From contig PBIQ01000020.1 in NCBI GenBank assembly GCA_002720485.1, forward strand, positions 1 through 38,325: DNA of 38,325 nt, written 5' to 3'. The notes under the pieces were generated by a model. That model saw only the letters and a list, made by a program, of their open reading frames with translations. It was not told the DNA's origin and made no database searches. Shown in pieces: positions 8,009 to 16,701 of the stretch. The translations under genes and the position numbers were made by a program. The DNA is from Acidimicrobiaceae bacterium (GTDB lineage Bacteria; Actinomycetota; Acidimicrobiia; Acidimicrobiales; UBA8592). Position 1 is the stretch's first letter. The number at the start of each line of letters is the position of its first letter.

Positions 8009-8437
8009 TTAGAACTTATTCCCATCCGCAGCGTTCTTACCAGTTTCAATAGCGTTAAACGAATCTACGACCTGAACAACTGCATTATGTTGGTCTTCCA
8101 CCTCGAACTCTTCCTCACCTTCAGGAGCGGGAAGGTCAAGCCCGCCAGCTGTCGCTAGGGCAAACGCCAAGCCGACTGAACGATCATAGATTGCATCAAG
8201 ATGCTTTAACGACACTGTTTCCTGCCCAGCGATAGGTGGCCTGCCGAGAGATGCCGGTATAGCATTCGTGACAGGTGGCGCAGATAATCCATGTATGGGC
8301 CTAGGAAGTGTTTCAGGGTTGCCCCAAAATTTTCTCGGATCAGGTTTGCTTCGACTACGTCGACGCCTTTTCCGACCCCCACCCGAAGAGGAACGAGGGG
8401 CTGGCAATGAATTACCGGAACCGCGTTTACTGTTCAA
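8009..8437 (-). CDS. Small basic protein downstream of the SNF2 helicase
   Basis: The 142-residue protein has an N-terminal stretch very rich in Arg/Lys/Ser/Gly (GGGRKRRRRSRSKPDPRKFW at about 19-38), which suggests nucleic-acid contact, then a proline-rich segment and an acidic C-terminus (PEGEEEFEVEDQ). No enzyme motif is visible and I do not assign a function. The start overlaps the end of the helicase gene by 11 bp, so the two are translationally coupled and the protein may be an accessory of the helicase. The overlap and the compositional pattern argue that it is a real gene. Confidence 0.75.
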   Translation of the reverse strand: MNSKRGSGNSLPAPRSSSGGGRKRRRRSRSKPDPRKFWGNPETLPRPIHGLSAPPVTNAIPASLGRPPIAGQETVSLKHLDAIYDRSVGLAFALATAGGLDLPAPEGEEEFEVEDQHNAVVQVVDSFNAIETGKNAADGNKF

Positions 8438-11400
8438 TGTCTCGACCTCCTCCGTTCTCGCGAGACTCGTACTCCAGCATAAATTCAGGATCTATTCCGA
8501 AAGCTTGTTGGAGTTGATCAGCGTCTAAATCACTAATTGAACTTGATTTAGGAAGAACAAGATTTGCTATTTGCCGCTTGCCGGCCACCACTTCCTCAAC
8601 ACGTTCGTCTACCGTCCCTGGGCAAATTAGACGGTGAGCAATAACCGTATTTTTCTGCCCGATGCGCCACACTCTATCCCGAGCTTGATCCTCAACAGCG
8701 GGATTCCACCAACGATCGTAGAGGATAACATGATTCGCTGCAGTGAGATTCAACCCAGTTCCACCAGCCTTTAACGACAACACCATCGCCCCAGGCCCAG
8801 ATCCATTTTGGAAAGTTTCAACCATCCTGTCACGGGCGCCACGACCAAGTCCTCCGTGGTAGCAGTCGATAGGGAGCTGATATTTGTCAGAGAGATGCCC
8901 AGCGAGCCGCTCACCCCACGTGGCAAAGTGGGTAAATACTAAAAGTCGCTCTTCAGCTGCAAAAACAGTTTCAACAAGTTCATAAAGACGGTCAAGTTTC
9001 CCCGACCTTCCCTCTATCGGACCACCATCATCTCGATAATTCAACGGATGATTGCAGATTTGCTTCAACGCCGTAATTGCCGCAAGGACAGCACCTTTAC
9101 GTTGAGGGGACCCCTCATCGCTATTTTCAGTTTCTTCAATCAGAGAATCAATAACAGCTTGATACAACCCAATCTGCTCCGGAGTCATTGCACAATGATC
9201 AACTTCGTCAATGCGATCAGGAAGCTCGGCCGCAATAATAGGCTCAGCCTTAGTTCTTCTGTACACCATGATCCCATTCAAAGCTTTCAAGGCATCCTCA
9301 TTGCCGGTTTCTCGCTTCTGGTCAGGGGTCAACTGGGCAATAAATTGCGTCCGCGGTCCAAGCAAGCCAGGGTTAGCCCAATCGAGAATAGACCATAGAT
9401 CTCCAAGCCCATTTTCAATTGGAGTACCTGTCAACGCAATACGAGAGCGAGCGTCAAGTCGCCGAAGCTGCTTAGAGGTTTCAGCAGCAGGATTCTTGAT
9501 AGCTTGAGCCTCGTCCAAGACAATCTTTGCCCAATCAAATGCTTCGAGTTGATCAATGTCTCTGACTGCGGTCCCATACGTAGTGATAATAAGGTCATTG
9601 TTCTCAACGGCCTTCTTCAAAGAGGCTCCTTTAGCGCGATTTGGCCCATGATGGACAAGTGCTTTCACACCCGGAACAAATTTTTGTGCCTCAGCTTTCC
9701 AATTCCCCACGACAGCAGGAGGAGCAACAACGAGGCTTGTTTTCCCACTATCCCCGTCGGCGACAGAGGCAAGAGTTGTTGGTGTTTTACCCAGACCCAT
9801 ATCAAGTGCCAGACAACCACCTAACCCTGCATCCTCAAGAAACTCAAGCCACGCAAGAGCATCAGCTTGGTAACTTCGCAATTCTCCGACAAAATTCTCT
9901 GGCTTCGTCTCTGGATCCTCCGGCAATTCTTTCACGCTCCGTAGCAGCTCGACTGCCCAACCTCCTCCAGCAAGTGAAATTCCGCCCAGAGAAAAACCCT
10001 CTAATCCCAAAGCATGCCGCAGCATCTCAGCCCCAGACATTTTCGTCATCTCCGACCGTTCAGCTAATGCTGCGGCCGCCTCAGCAAGGTCAGCTTTATC
10101 CAGTTCAACCCATTGCCCCTTTGACTCCACGAGCGGTTTTGCTTGGGACGCCAGCTCTCGAATTTGCTCAGCGTCTAATTCAACGTCGTCAAAAACCGCC
10201 GTCCACCGAACGTCAGCTATCTGCTGAGCTCCGACAACAGTGTCTTTGCTTTCCGCAGTAATTCGAAGAATCGGGGTTGTCTTCCGGTCAGTGAGTTTAG
10301 GAACACGAACGTCATAGCCCGCAGCGGTAAGTGTTTCACCAACATTACTCATCAGCTCCCATGCCTCAGCCTGCGACAAGAGAACCTCTCCTCTCCGTCG
10401 ACCGCCTGGGCGAAGCAATTCAGGGAATAAGCGCTCAAGTCGAGTAATTTGCTTATTTACCAGTTTCCGCCGTGCTTCACTTCCGGTCGTTACCGTTACC
10501 TCAATAGGTTCAAGTTCATCCTTCCCATTCGGAACCAGAACTCTTGCTAGCCAAGTTCCTGAATCATCTGGAGGATCGAGCTGAACAACAATCTTCAATT
10601 TCGCTAGACCAGTAACAGGAACAGCCCATTGGGTTAATCGACGAGCGATATCCGCTGCATCATCAACGGGAGCACGAAACGCCATGCCATCAAGACGAGA
10701 AACGATCATCTCCCCGACATCCTCCTTAGAGACGAGACTAGAAGGGCTAGAAGGAAGCTCTATTTGGCTAGCCGCCATCCGAACAATCGAATCGGTTAGA
10801 TCACCTATAACTTTTCCCGTGAATTTATGCCTATCACTCTCACCTGAAGCAACCATCACTGCTCCCGGTGCAGATTTAACAAGCTGGGCATGAAGGTCGG
10901 CGTCAAGCAAAGCAGGAGCCCACCGAATATGGAACAGGGCTTCCCCAGTTTCATCGTTATGAGTGCCACCCACTTCATGAAGAAGAGGAAACATCTTTCC
11001 CTCTATGACAAGCTTTACAGCGGTCCCTGCGGCAAGACCCATCCATATCGCAGTTGTCCCTAAATTCGAGCCTCTCATTCCTCCGAGTGAAACTAACCAA
11101 CCGAGAGTTGCAGCAATAGGAGCAGAGACACAAGGAGCCGTGATATCCCCTGGTAACGAAATATCATCACTAGGACTCCATTCAATAGCACTTGCACCAT
11201 GAGCGGCAAGACGTTCAATAATTTGCTCATGATCCTCAGGATCCGTTTTGTGCCCAGCAGACCAAGCGATTAGACGCCCGTCAGTCCACGCAAGCTGAAG
11301 AACCGGTTCAGATAAATCACCAATCTCTAACTGCTCAGCATTCGAAATACTCTGCCTGGGGGCAGGACCGAGAAGATCTGTAAGGACGCTGTCGATATGG

Positions 11401-11576
11401 TCAGCCTCATTGTTCAAATCTTCAAGAACGGTCCGACGTGCAGACCCGCGATAAGTCTTACGAGCGTTAGCGATCGCCTGGTCTGTTAATTCAAGGTATT
11501 TAAATAAGCATTCAACCCAGAGATTTCTATGCTCTTCCAACAGAGCTAGTTCATCTTGAGTCCCAATCCCATCCAA
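8427..11576 (-). CDS. SNF2-family DEAD/DEAH-box ATPase (HepA/RapA-like)
   Basis: The 1049-residue protein has a long N-terminal SNF2-associated region (to about 540), then the SNF2 ATPase: Walker A DMGLGKT at 592-598, Walker B DEAQ at 688-691, ALTGTPIEN (motif III), and the C-terminal helicase half with LLVFTHFATWGERL, LSLKAGGTGLNLTAAN and DRVWRIGQ (motif VI). Such proteins are DNA translocases that remodel protein-DNA or transcription complexes. The annotated start is TTG at 11576, which lacks a good ribosome binding site. An excellent TAAGGAG occurs at 11655-11649, and the frame stays open back to there without any ATG, GTG or TTG; a rare ATT at 11636 would add 20 residues. The small gene 8009-8437 is coupled downstream. 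Confidence 0.93.
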   Translation of the reverse strand: MDGIGTQDELALLEEHRNLWVECLFKYLELTDQAIANARKTYRGSARRTVLEDLNNEADHIDSVLTDLLGPAPRQSISNAEQLEIGDLSEPVLQLAWTDGRLIAWSAGHKTDPEDHEQIIERLAAHGASAIEWSPSDDISLPGDITAPCVSAPIAATLGWLVSLGGMRGSNLGTTAIWMGLAAGTAVKLVIEGKMFPLLHEVGGTHNDETGEALFHIRWAPALLDADLHAQLVKSAPGAVMVASGESDRHKFTGKVIGDLTDSIVRMAASQIELPSSPSSLVSKEDVGEMIVSRLDGMAFRAPVDDAADIARRLTQWAVPVTGLAKLKIVVQLDPPDDSGTWLARVLVPNGKDELEPIEVTVTTGSEARRKLVNKQITRLERLFPELLRPGGRRRGEVLLSQAEAWELMSNVGETLTAAGYDVRVPKLTDRKTTPILRITAESKDTVVGAQQIADVRWTAVFDDVELDAEQIRELASQAKPLVESKGQWVELDKADLAEAAAALAERSEMTKMSGAEMLRHALGLEGFSLGGISLAGGGWAVELLRSVKELPEDPETKPENFVGELRSYQADALAWLEFLEDAGLGGCLALDMGLGKTPTTLASVADGDSGKTSLVVAPPAVVGNWKAEAQKFVPGVKALVHHGPNRAKGASLKKAVENNDLIITTYGTAVRDIDQLEAFDWAKIVLDEAQAIKNPAAETSKQLRRLDARSRIALTGTPIENGLGDLWSILDWANPGLLGPRTQFIAQLTPDQKRETGNEDALKALNGIMVYRRTKAEPIIAAELPDRIDEVDHCAMTPEQIGLYQAVIDSLIEETENSDEGSPQRKGAVLAAITALKQICNHPLNYRDDGGPIEGRSGKLDRLYELVETVFAAEERLLVFTHFATWGERLAGHLSDKYQLPIDCYHGGLGRGARDRMVETFQNGSGPGAMVLSLKAGGTGLNLTAANHVILYDRWWNPAVEDQARDRVWRIGQKNTVIAHRLICPGTVDERVEEVVAGKRQIANLVLPKSSSISDLDADQLQQAFGIDPEFMLEYESRENGGGRDIEQ

Positions 11577-11875
11577 ATGTCTTTGCGCTAACTGCGAAAT
11601 TTCATACGCGGATAAGGGATCTGTTTCTGTATTAATAGTTACGGCTTTCTCCTTAGAGTAAATAGTTTCCTAATTTAAGAAACGGCCGAAAACCGAGCGG
11701 CTTATTGGCCGAAAGCAAACCAAGCTCGATTGGGTTGCACATCGTCAACAGCCCACACGGGTTTCTTCCATCGTAAGACATTTTTCCCCAAACTCCACGT
11801 ATGCACTAGCTTTAATTTAAATAAAGTGTTGTAGAAGCCATATAGGGTCTGAATCAAAGCAAAGTTAGGAAAAAC
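11577..11875. other. Divergent intergenic region
   Basis: This 299-bp gap separates the helicase (minus) from an SDR gene (plus). I see no tRNA, repeat array or convincing separate small gene. The part nearest the helicase (11577-11642) stays open in the helicase frame and may be coding if a rare start is used. An AT-rich stretch TTTAATTTAAATAAA near 11812-11826 probably lies in the SDR promoter. The octamer GGCCGAAA occurs twice between 11680 and 11720 with no clear role. Confidence 0.5.
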
Positions 11876-12727
11876 ATGGATTTAGAGGGAAAAGTAGTCG
11901 TAATCACTGGCGGAGGCGCAGGAATTGGAGCCGCCATCGCAAGAGCCATGGCAAACGCTAACGCCAGACACATAGTTGTGACTGATATCAACTTCGACAA
12001 TGCGCAAGCAATAGCAAAAGAAGTTAACGGCTCTGCAAAGATGGTAGACGTCGCTAAAGAAGAGCAAATCATTGAACTCGTCCAAACAGTGGAAGAACAA
12101 CACGGACCCATCGACCTCTTTTGCTCCAACGCTGGCTTCGTAACAAACGCTGGCCTAGAAGACACGAATGAGAGAATTACCCAAATGTGGGAAGTGCATG
12201 TTATGGCACATATATATGCAGCACGAGCTGTTCTCCCACAGATGATCGCAAACGGCGGGGGCTACTTACTAAACACGGCTTCAGCAGCTGGCCTACTAAC
12301 TCAGATAGGATCCCTTGCCTATTCAGTGACAAAAGGCGCAGCAATTTCACTAGCTCAATGGCTCGCAATCACGCACCACCATCAAGGAATACGCGTCTCA
12401 GTGCTTTGCCCCCAAGCAGTCCGCACAGACATCATCGTAAATAGCCCTGACGCAGTGCCCGAAAAAGAAGCAGAATGGGAAGAAGGGGGAGTTGCAAGCT
12501 CAGATGGAATCCTTGAACCAGATGAAGTTGCTTCAGAGTGCATAGCGGCAATACAGGATGAACGATTCCTAGTCCTTCCACACAAACAAGTAGAAGACTA
12601 CATAAAATACCGCGCAGAAGACATGGACCGGTGGCTCAATGGTATGCGGCGTTTCCAAGACAAACTATATGAAGGAGGCTCCTTGCCAGGCGACATAATG
12701 GGACTAGACCGGTGGACGAGTTTATGA
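11876..12727 (+). CDS. Short-chain dehydrogenase/reductase
   Basis: The 283-residue classical SDR has the cofactor motif T11-GGGAGIG, SNAG near 84-87, catalytic Ser136, and Y149-S-V-T-K153. It would oxidise or reduce an alcohol/ketone with NAD(P). A C-terminal extension (about residues 235-283) with EDMDRWLNGMRRFQDKLYEG is longer than the usual 250-residue form and may cap the active site. The start follows TAGGAAA. The PhyH dioxygenase gene begins 7 bp downstream, so hydroxylation followed by alcohol oxidation of one substrate is a reasonable inference. Confidence 0.93.
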   Translation: MDLEGKVVVITGGGAGIGAAIARAMANANARHIVVTDINFDNAQAIAKEVNGSAKMVDVAKEEQIIELVQTVEEQHGPIDLFCSNAGFVTNAGLEDTNERITQMWEVHVMAHIYAARAVLPQMIANGGGYLLNTASAAGLLTQIGSLAYSVTKGAAISLAQWLAITHHHQGIRVSVLCPQAVRTDIIVNSPDAVPEKEAEWEEGGVASSDGILEPDEVASECIAAIQDERFLVLPHKQVEDYIKYRAEDMDRWLNGMRRFQDKLYEGGSLPGDIMGLDRWTSL

Positions 12728-12734
12728 GGTTTCA

Positions 12735-13652
12735 ATGACCGACAACCAAAAACAACGAAGATCTTCTAACCTGCCCGGGACAGTAGGAAAATTCACCGAA
12801 GACCCCATCTCACGAATAACCGAAGATGACATGAAGCAATACAAAAAAGATGGAGTCGTTATGGTCAAGAACCTTCTCCATCCTGAATGGCTCCTACTGC
12901 TTGAAGTAGGGCTAGAGAGAGTTCTCAATAGTAGCTCCCAACGACTTCACAAATTTTTCGAAGGAGAAGAAGGAGAATTCATCGAAACGATCCGCAATTT
13001 CGATGTTATCCCCGAAATCCGACGCTTCGTCTACGACTCTCCGATAGCTGACCTTGTTGGCAAGATTATAGGATCCGAGAATCTATGGCTGTATTCAGAC
13101 GAGTTCTTTGTTAAAGACCGAGGTAATGCTGAACGAACTCCATGGCATCAAGATACCCCCTACTGGCCTATTGAAGGAGAGCAGATAGCATCAGCTTGGA
13201 TATCGCTCGATCATCTCTCAAAAGAGGAATGCCTTGAATATGTAGCTGGCTCGCATAGCGGAACGATGTACGACGGGTTTAGCCCTTCAAAAGTTTCCGA
13301 AGACCCCACTGCCCCTCACTATGGAGATCAATTGCCACCACTTCCTGATATTGAAGCTGATAGAGAAGCGTACGATATACGATCGTGGGAAATAGCTCCT
13401 GGGGATGTCATTTTTGCTCACCCAGGGGTTCTACATGGGGGCGGCCCTACAGGATCTGACAGCCGGCGGAGAGCTATCACTATTCGCCTCTACGGGGATG
13501 ATCTCTGTTACGCAAGTAGGCCACCGACCCGCCCTACCGTTCCTCTAACTCCTGGACTATCACTATCTTTAAACCCCGGAGATCCTCTACGATCCCCTTG
13601 GTATCCGCGAATACGTCCTATTCCGGCGCATATCCGTGCTGAGTGGGAATAA
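12735..13652 (+). CDS. Phytanoyl-CoA dioxygenase (PhyH) family protein
   Basis: The 305-residue protein is an Fe(II)/2-oxoglutarate-dependent oxygenase of the PhyH family. The metal triad is H138-x-D140 (TPWHQDTPYW) and H234 (GVLHGGGP), with an arginine cluster at 244-246 placed to bind 2-oxoglutarate. It would hydroxylate a small organic molecule or acyl-CoA in the cytoplasm. It is 7 bp after the SDR and presumably co-transcribed. Length and motif spacing are normal. The actual substrate cannot be told from the sequence, as this family is very diverse. Confidence 0.92.
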   Translation: MTDNQKQRRSSNLPGTVGKFTEDPISRITEDDMKQYKKDGVVMVKNLLHPEWLLLLEVGLERVLNSSSQRLHKFFEGEEGEFIETIRNFDVIPEIRRFVYDSPIADLVGKIIGSENLWLYSDEFFVKDRGNAERTPWHQDTPYWPIEGEQIASAWISLDHLSKEECLEYVAGSHSGTMYDGFSPSKVSEDPTAPHYGDQLPPLPDIEADREAYDIRSWEIAPGDVIFAHPGVLHGGGPTGSDSRRRAITIRLYGDDLCYASRPPTRPTVPLTPGLSLSLNPGDPLRSPWYPRIRPIPAHIRAEWE

Positions 13653-13727
13653 CAAACGGAAATTGCAGTTCAACAAATAGTTACGAGAACGCACTTCAAA
13701 CGTTTCAAGATACAGAAATAGGGCTAC

Positions 13728-13733
13728 TATACT
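13728..13733 (+). promoter_or_regulatory. Putative -10 box of a leaderless transcript
   Basis: TATACT ends 7 nt before the ATG at 13741, and no Shine-Dalgarno sequence lies between them. A TTTCAA at 13703-13708 could be a weak -35 with a 19-bp spacer. This suggests a separate promoter and leaderless start for the SCP2-PhyH gene, apart from the SDR-PhyH pair upstream. Confidence 0.5.
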
Positions 13734-13740
13734 TTTCGAT

Positions 13741-14916
13741 ATGGAGACCTTGAACACCTATTTTGGAACGGCGGACGTTACAGAATTCTTTTCGGGTGAT
13801 CTTCTCCAACGCGCATCTGGACAACGTGGAGCCGAGGTTGCCCAACTCGTCGGGGATGGGCGATCAATGGGAATTCAAATAGCGGACAGGCATGGGTGGA
13901 CGTTCAGAGCTCAAGAAGGAAAAGTTGTCATAGAAGAAGGGACAGAAGCCGCATCTCTGCTGATAACAACGGACGAAAGTGCATGGTCTGATCTTATTAC
14001 TGAAGCGTGGTCCATGATGGGGCTAGCTATTCAAGGCAGAGTGACTATCGAGCGTGGAAGCTTTAATCATCTGGCGAAATGGGAACCAGCTTTACAAGGC
14101 CTCTACAATGACCGGCCTATATGGCCCCCTACAAATAAGGTAGTTACTGCGGACTACATATTCTCAATGGAAGACGACTTCGACGATATGAAGAAGACGC
14201 TCGCAGAATTAGGGTTCCTTCTCATCAAAGATGTGTTTTCAGAAGAAGAGATCATGAAGATGAAAGAAGTGGTCGAATCACGACGTATCAAAGCGACACC
14301 GGAAGACAAACGCTCCTGGTGGGCGACCGACGTCAAAGGGGAAGAACAGTGCTGTCGCGTAACGTACCTTAATTACGGTTCGAAGCTATTTTCTGACCTT
14401 CCATACGACCCGAGGTTAAGCTATCTCTCAAGCCTTTCAAGTCTGGCCCTCCTGCCCGCACCAGACCATGGTGACGGAGTCGCCGCCGTCATAAAAATCC
14501 CAGGAATAGTAGAAGGATTATCAGACCTTCCGTGGCACCGAGATTGTGGGATGGGCGGCCATCCACTTCTCTGCCCCGGACTTAACATAGGCATACAGCT
14601 AGATCGGGCATCTGAGGAAACAGGACAGTTGAAATTTCTACCTGGCTCAAATAACTATGCGGGGGGAGCAGATCATGCAGATCTTTCACCTTCAACAATC
14701 CCCGTGGACGCCAATCCCGGAGACGTCACTGTTCATTACGGGCATACCTTACACATTGCACCTCCACCAATGGGGGCTGATACCTACAGGCGAACAGTGT
14801 ACGTAAGTTTTCACATACCCGAGTATCAATCAGTTCTACCTGAAGGCCAAGGCTACAATGACGTACTATTCTCGCACGGAGATGGAAGAGTACGATCCCC
14901 TCAGGAAAGAATCTAA
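13741..14916 (+). CDS. SCP2-like domain fused to PhyH-type dioxygenase
   Basis: The 391-residue protein has two parts. Residues 1-125 resemble a sterol-carrier-protein-2 (SCP2) fold: GIQIADRHGWTFRAQEGKVV, then IEEGTEAASLLITTDESAWSD and LAIQGRVTIERG, the pattern of a hydrophobic-ligand-binding SCP2 domain. Residues 135-391 form a PhyH-like Fe(II)/2-oxoglutarate oxygenase with H266-R-D268 and a distal histidine in VHYGHTLH (H335 or H338). The fusion suggests that the SCP2 domain presents a lipid or sterol-like substrate to the oxygenase. The start has no ribosome binding site but a TATACT box 7 nt upstream. It ends 3 bp before the convergent glnS stop. Confidence 0.82.
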   Translation: METLNTYFGTADVTEFFSGDLLQRASGQRGAEVAQLVGDGRSMGIQIADRHGWTFRAQEGKVVIEEGTEAASLLITTDESAWSDLITEAWSMMGLAIQGRVTIERGSFNHLAKWEPALQGLYNDRPIWPPTNKVVTADYIFSMEDDFDDMKKTLAELGFLLIKDVFSEEEIMKMKEVVESRRIKATPEDKRSWWATDVKGEEQCCRVTYLNYGSKLFSDLPYDPRLSYLSSLSSLALLPAPDHGDGVAAVIKIPGIVEGLSDLPWHRDCGMGGHPLLCPGLNIGIQLDRASEETGQLKFLPGSNNYAGGADHADLSPSTIPVDANPGDVTVHYGHTLHIAPPPMGADTYRRTVYVSFHIPEYQSVLPEGQGYNDVLFSHGDGRVRSPQERI

Positions 14917-14919
14917 AAA

Positions 14920-16617
14920 CTACGCATTTTTGCGCCGTTTGACGATATTGGCCCACTCATCTCGAAGTCCAACTGTTTTATGAAACAACAGCGGTGCTTC
15001 CTCGTCTAGATGGAAATACCCAAGTCGCTCGAACTGGACGATTGATCCAGGAGGTAAATCACCAATGGAGGGCTCAAGTTTGGTGCCTTCCAGGATGCTT
15101 TTTGACTCTAAATTGACGTCATCAAGTGGTTCTCCAGTTTCATCGCCTGGATGTTCAGTAGAAAATAATCTCTCATACAAGGCGACAGATCCATCAATTG
15201 CATGCTCTGCAGAAACCCAATGGATCGTCGCTTTTATTTTCCGGCCATCAGGAGCTTTGCCGCCGCTCGTCTCAGGGTCATACGTGCAGAGTATCTCGAT
15301 TGGATTTCCTTCCTCATCCTTCACAACATCATTGCAAGTAATAAAGTACCCGTATCTAAGCCTCACCTCACGACCGGGAGATAAACGGTAATACTTTGGC
15401 TCAGGGTTTTCCATAAAGTCATCACGTTCAATAAAAAGTGACCCGGAAAAAGGAATTTCACGATTCCCAGCAGAGTCATCTTCCGGATTATTAACTGCGG
15501 TTCGCATTTCAACATGGCCTTCAGGCCAGTTGGTAATAGTAACTCGAAGAGGATTCAAAACAGCCATTCTTCGCTCAGCGCTCTGATTCAGGTCATTTCG
15601 AACAAAAGATTCGAGCAGCTCGATCTCATGGGTTCCGTTAGTTCTCGCAACCCCAATATGCTCACAGAAAGATCGAATAGCCGTCGCCGGGTATCCCCGT
15701 TTGCGGAAACCTCGTAGCGTTGGCATACGTGGATCATCCCAACCATCTACTATTTTTTCTTCTATAAGATGCTTCAAAAGCCTCTTTGACAACACAGTAT
15801 GAGTGAAATTTAATCTCGCGAATTCTGTTTGGTATGGCCTATCGGCACCTTCGATTCCGAGCTGATCAAGAAACCAGTCATAAAGTTCACGGTGTGAATC
15901 AAATTCCAGAGAGCAAAGAGAATGCGTGACCTTCTCAATAGCATCAGATTGTCCATGGGCCCAATCATAAGTCGGATAGATACACCACTCTCCACCGGTA
16001 CGAAAGTGATTCTCATGCCTGATCCGGTACATGATCGGATCACGCATGTTCATATTGTCGTGGCTCATTGAAATCTTCGCACGGAGCACACACTCCCCGT
16101 CAGAGAATTTTCCAGAGCGCATATCTCGGAAAAGACCTAAATTCTCTTCAATACTCCTATCTCTATATGGACTATTGACGCCGGGTTCTTGAAACCCTCC
16201 ACGCTGCTCCGAGATCGTCTCTCCATCTTGGCTATCTACGTAAGCCTTTCCATCCATAATAAGCTCTTCAGCCCATGCATAGAGTTGATCAAAATACTCG
16301 GATGTATGAAGCGGAGTAGATTCGAGATCTTCTTCCAGAAGCCATTGGATATCCTCGCGCATCCCTGTAACAAATTCACTATTCTCTGTCACCGGATTTG
16401 TATCGTCATAGCGTAAGTTAAAAAGGCCAGAATAGTCTTTGGCTATGCTGTGATTTAAGCAGATGGCTTTGGCATGCCCCACATGGAGATAGCCATTTGG
16501 CTCAGGCGGAAATCGGGTTTGGACACGGCCGTTGAATCTACCTGATTGAATATCGGCATCAATTTGGTCAGTTATGAAATTGGATTTTTTACTAGGAACG
16601 TCATCTTGCGATTTCAT
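14920..16617 (-). CDS. glnS: Glutaminyl-tRNA synthetase
   Basis: The 565-residue class I synthetase charges tRNA-Gln directly with glutamine. The HIGH motif is in PPEPNGYLHVGHAKAI (H45-V-G-H48), the KMSKS counterpart is VLSKR, and the C-terminal anticodon-binding barrels include SGSLFIERDDF and YRLSPGREVRLRYGYF. Length matches bacterial GlnRS (about 550). It has its own upstream region at 16618-16701. GlnRS is not universal in actinobacteria, many of which use the Glu-tRNA amidotransferase route; its presence is a phylogenetic clue. The neighbours are unrelated functionally. Confidence 0.97.
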   Translation of the reverse strand: MKSQDDVPSKKSNFITDQIDADIQSGRFNGRVQTRFPPEPNGYLHVGHAKAICLNHSIAKDYSGLFNLRYDDTNPVTENSEFVTGMREDIQWLLEEDLESTPLHTSEYFDQLYAWAEELIMDGKAYVDSQDGETISEQRGGFQEPGVNSPYRDRSIEENLGLFRDMRSGKFSDGECVLRAKISMSHDNMNMRDPIMYRIRHENHFRTGGEWCIYPTYDWAHGQSDAIEKVTHSLCSLEFDSHRELYDWFLDQLGIEGADRPYQTEFARLNFTHTVLSKRLLKHLIEEKIVDGWDDPRMPTLRGFRKRGYPATAIRSFCEHIGVARTNGTHEIELLESFVRNDLNQSAERRMAVLNPLRVTITNWPEGHVEMRTAVNNPEDDSAGNREIPFSGSLFIERDDFMENPEPKYYRLSPGREVRLRYGYFITCNDVVKDEEGNPIEILCTYDPETSGGKAPDGRKIKATIHWVSAEHAIDGSVALYERLFSTEHPGDETGEPLDDVNLESKSILEGTKLEPSIGDLPPGSIVQFERLGYFHLDEEAPLLFHKTVGLRDEWANIVKRRKNA

Positions 16618-16701
16618 ATATTAATAGTGTGCCATTTAGAACTGAACTATGCGCGGGTCTAAGCTTAGATATCTAGAGAAAGCAAAATTTATGGGGGTGT
16701 C

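Noticed and set aside
9641-10261. Plus-strand 206-codon frame inside the SNF2 helicase.
   Set aside because: It is opposite the helicase gene and its low-complexity translation has no recognisable domain.
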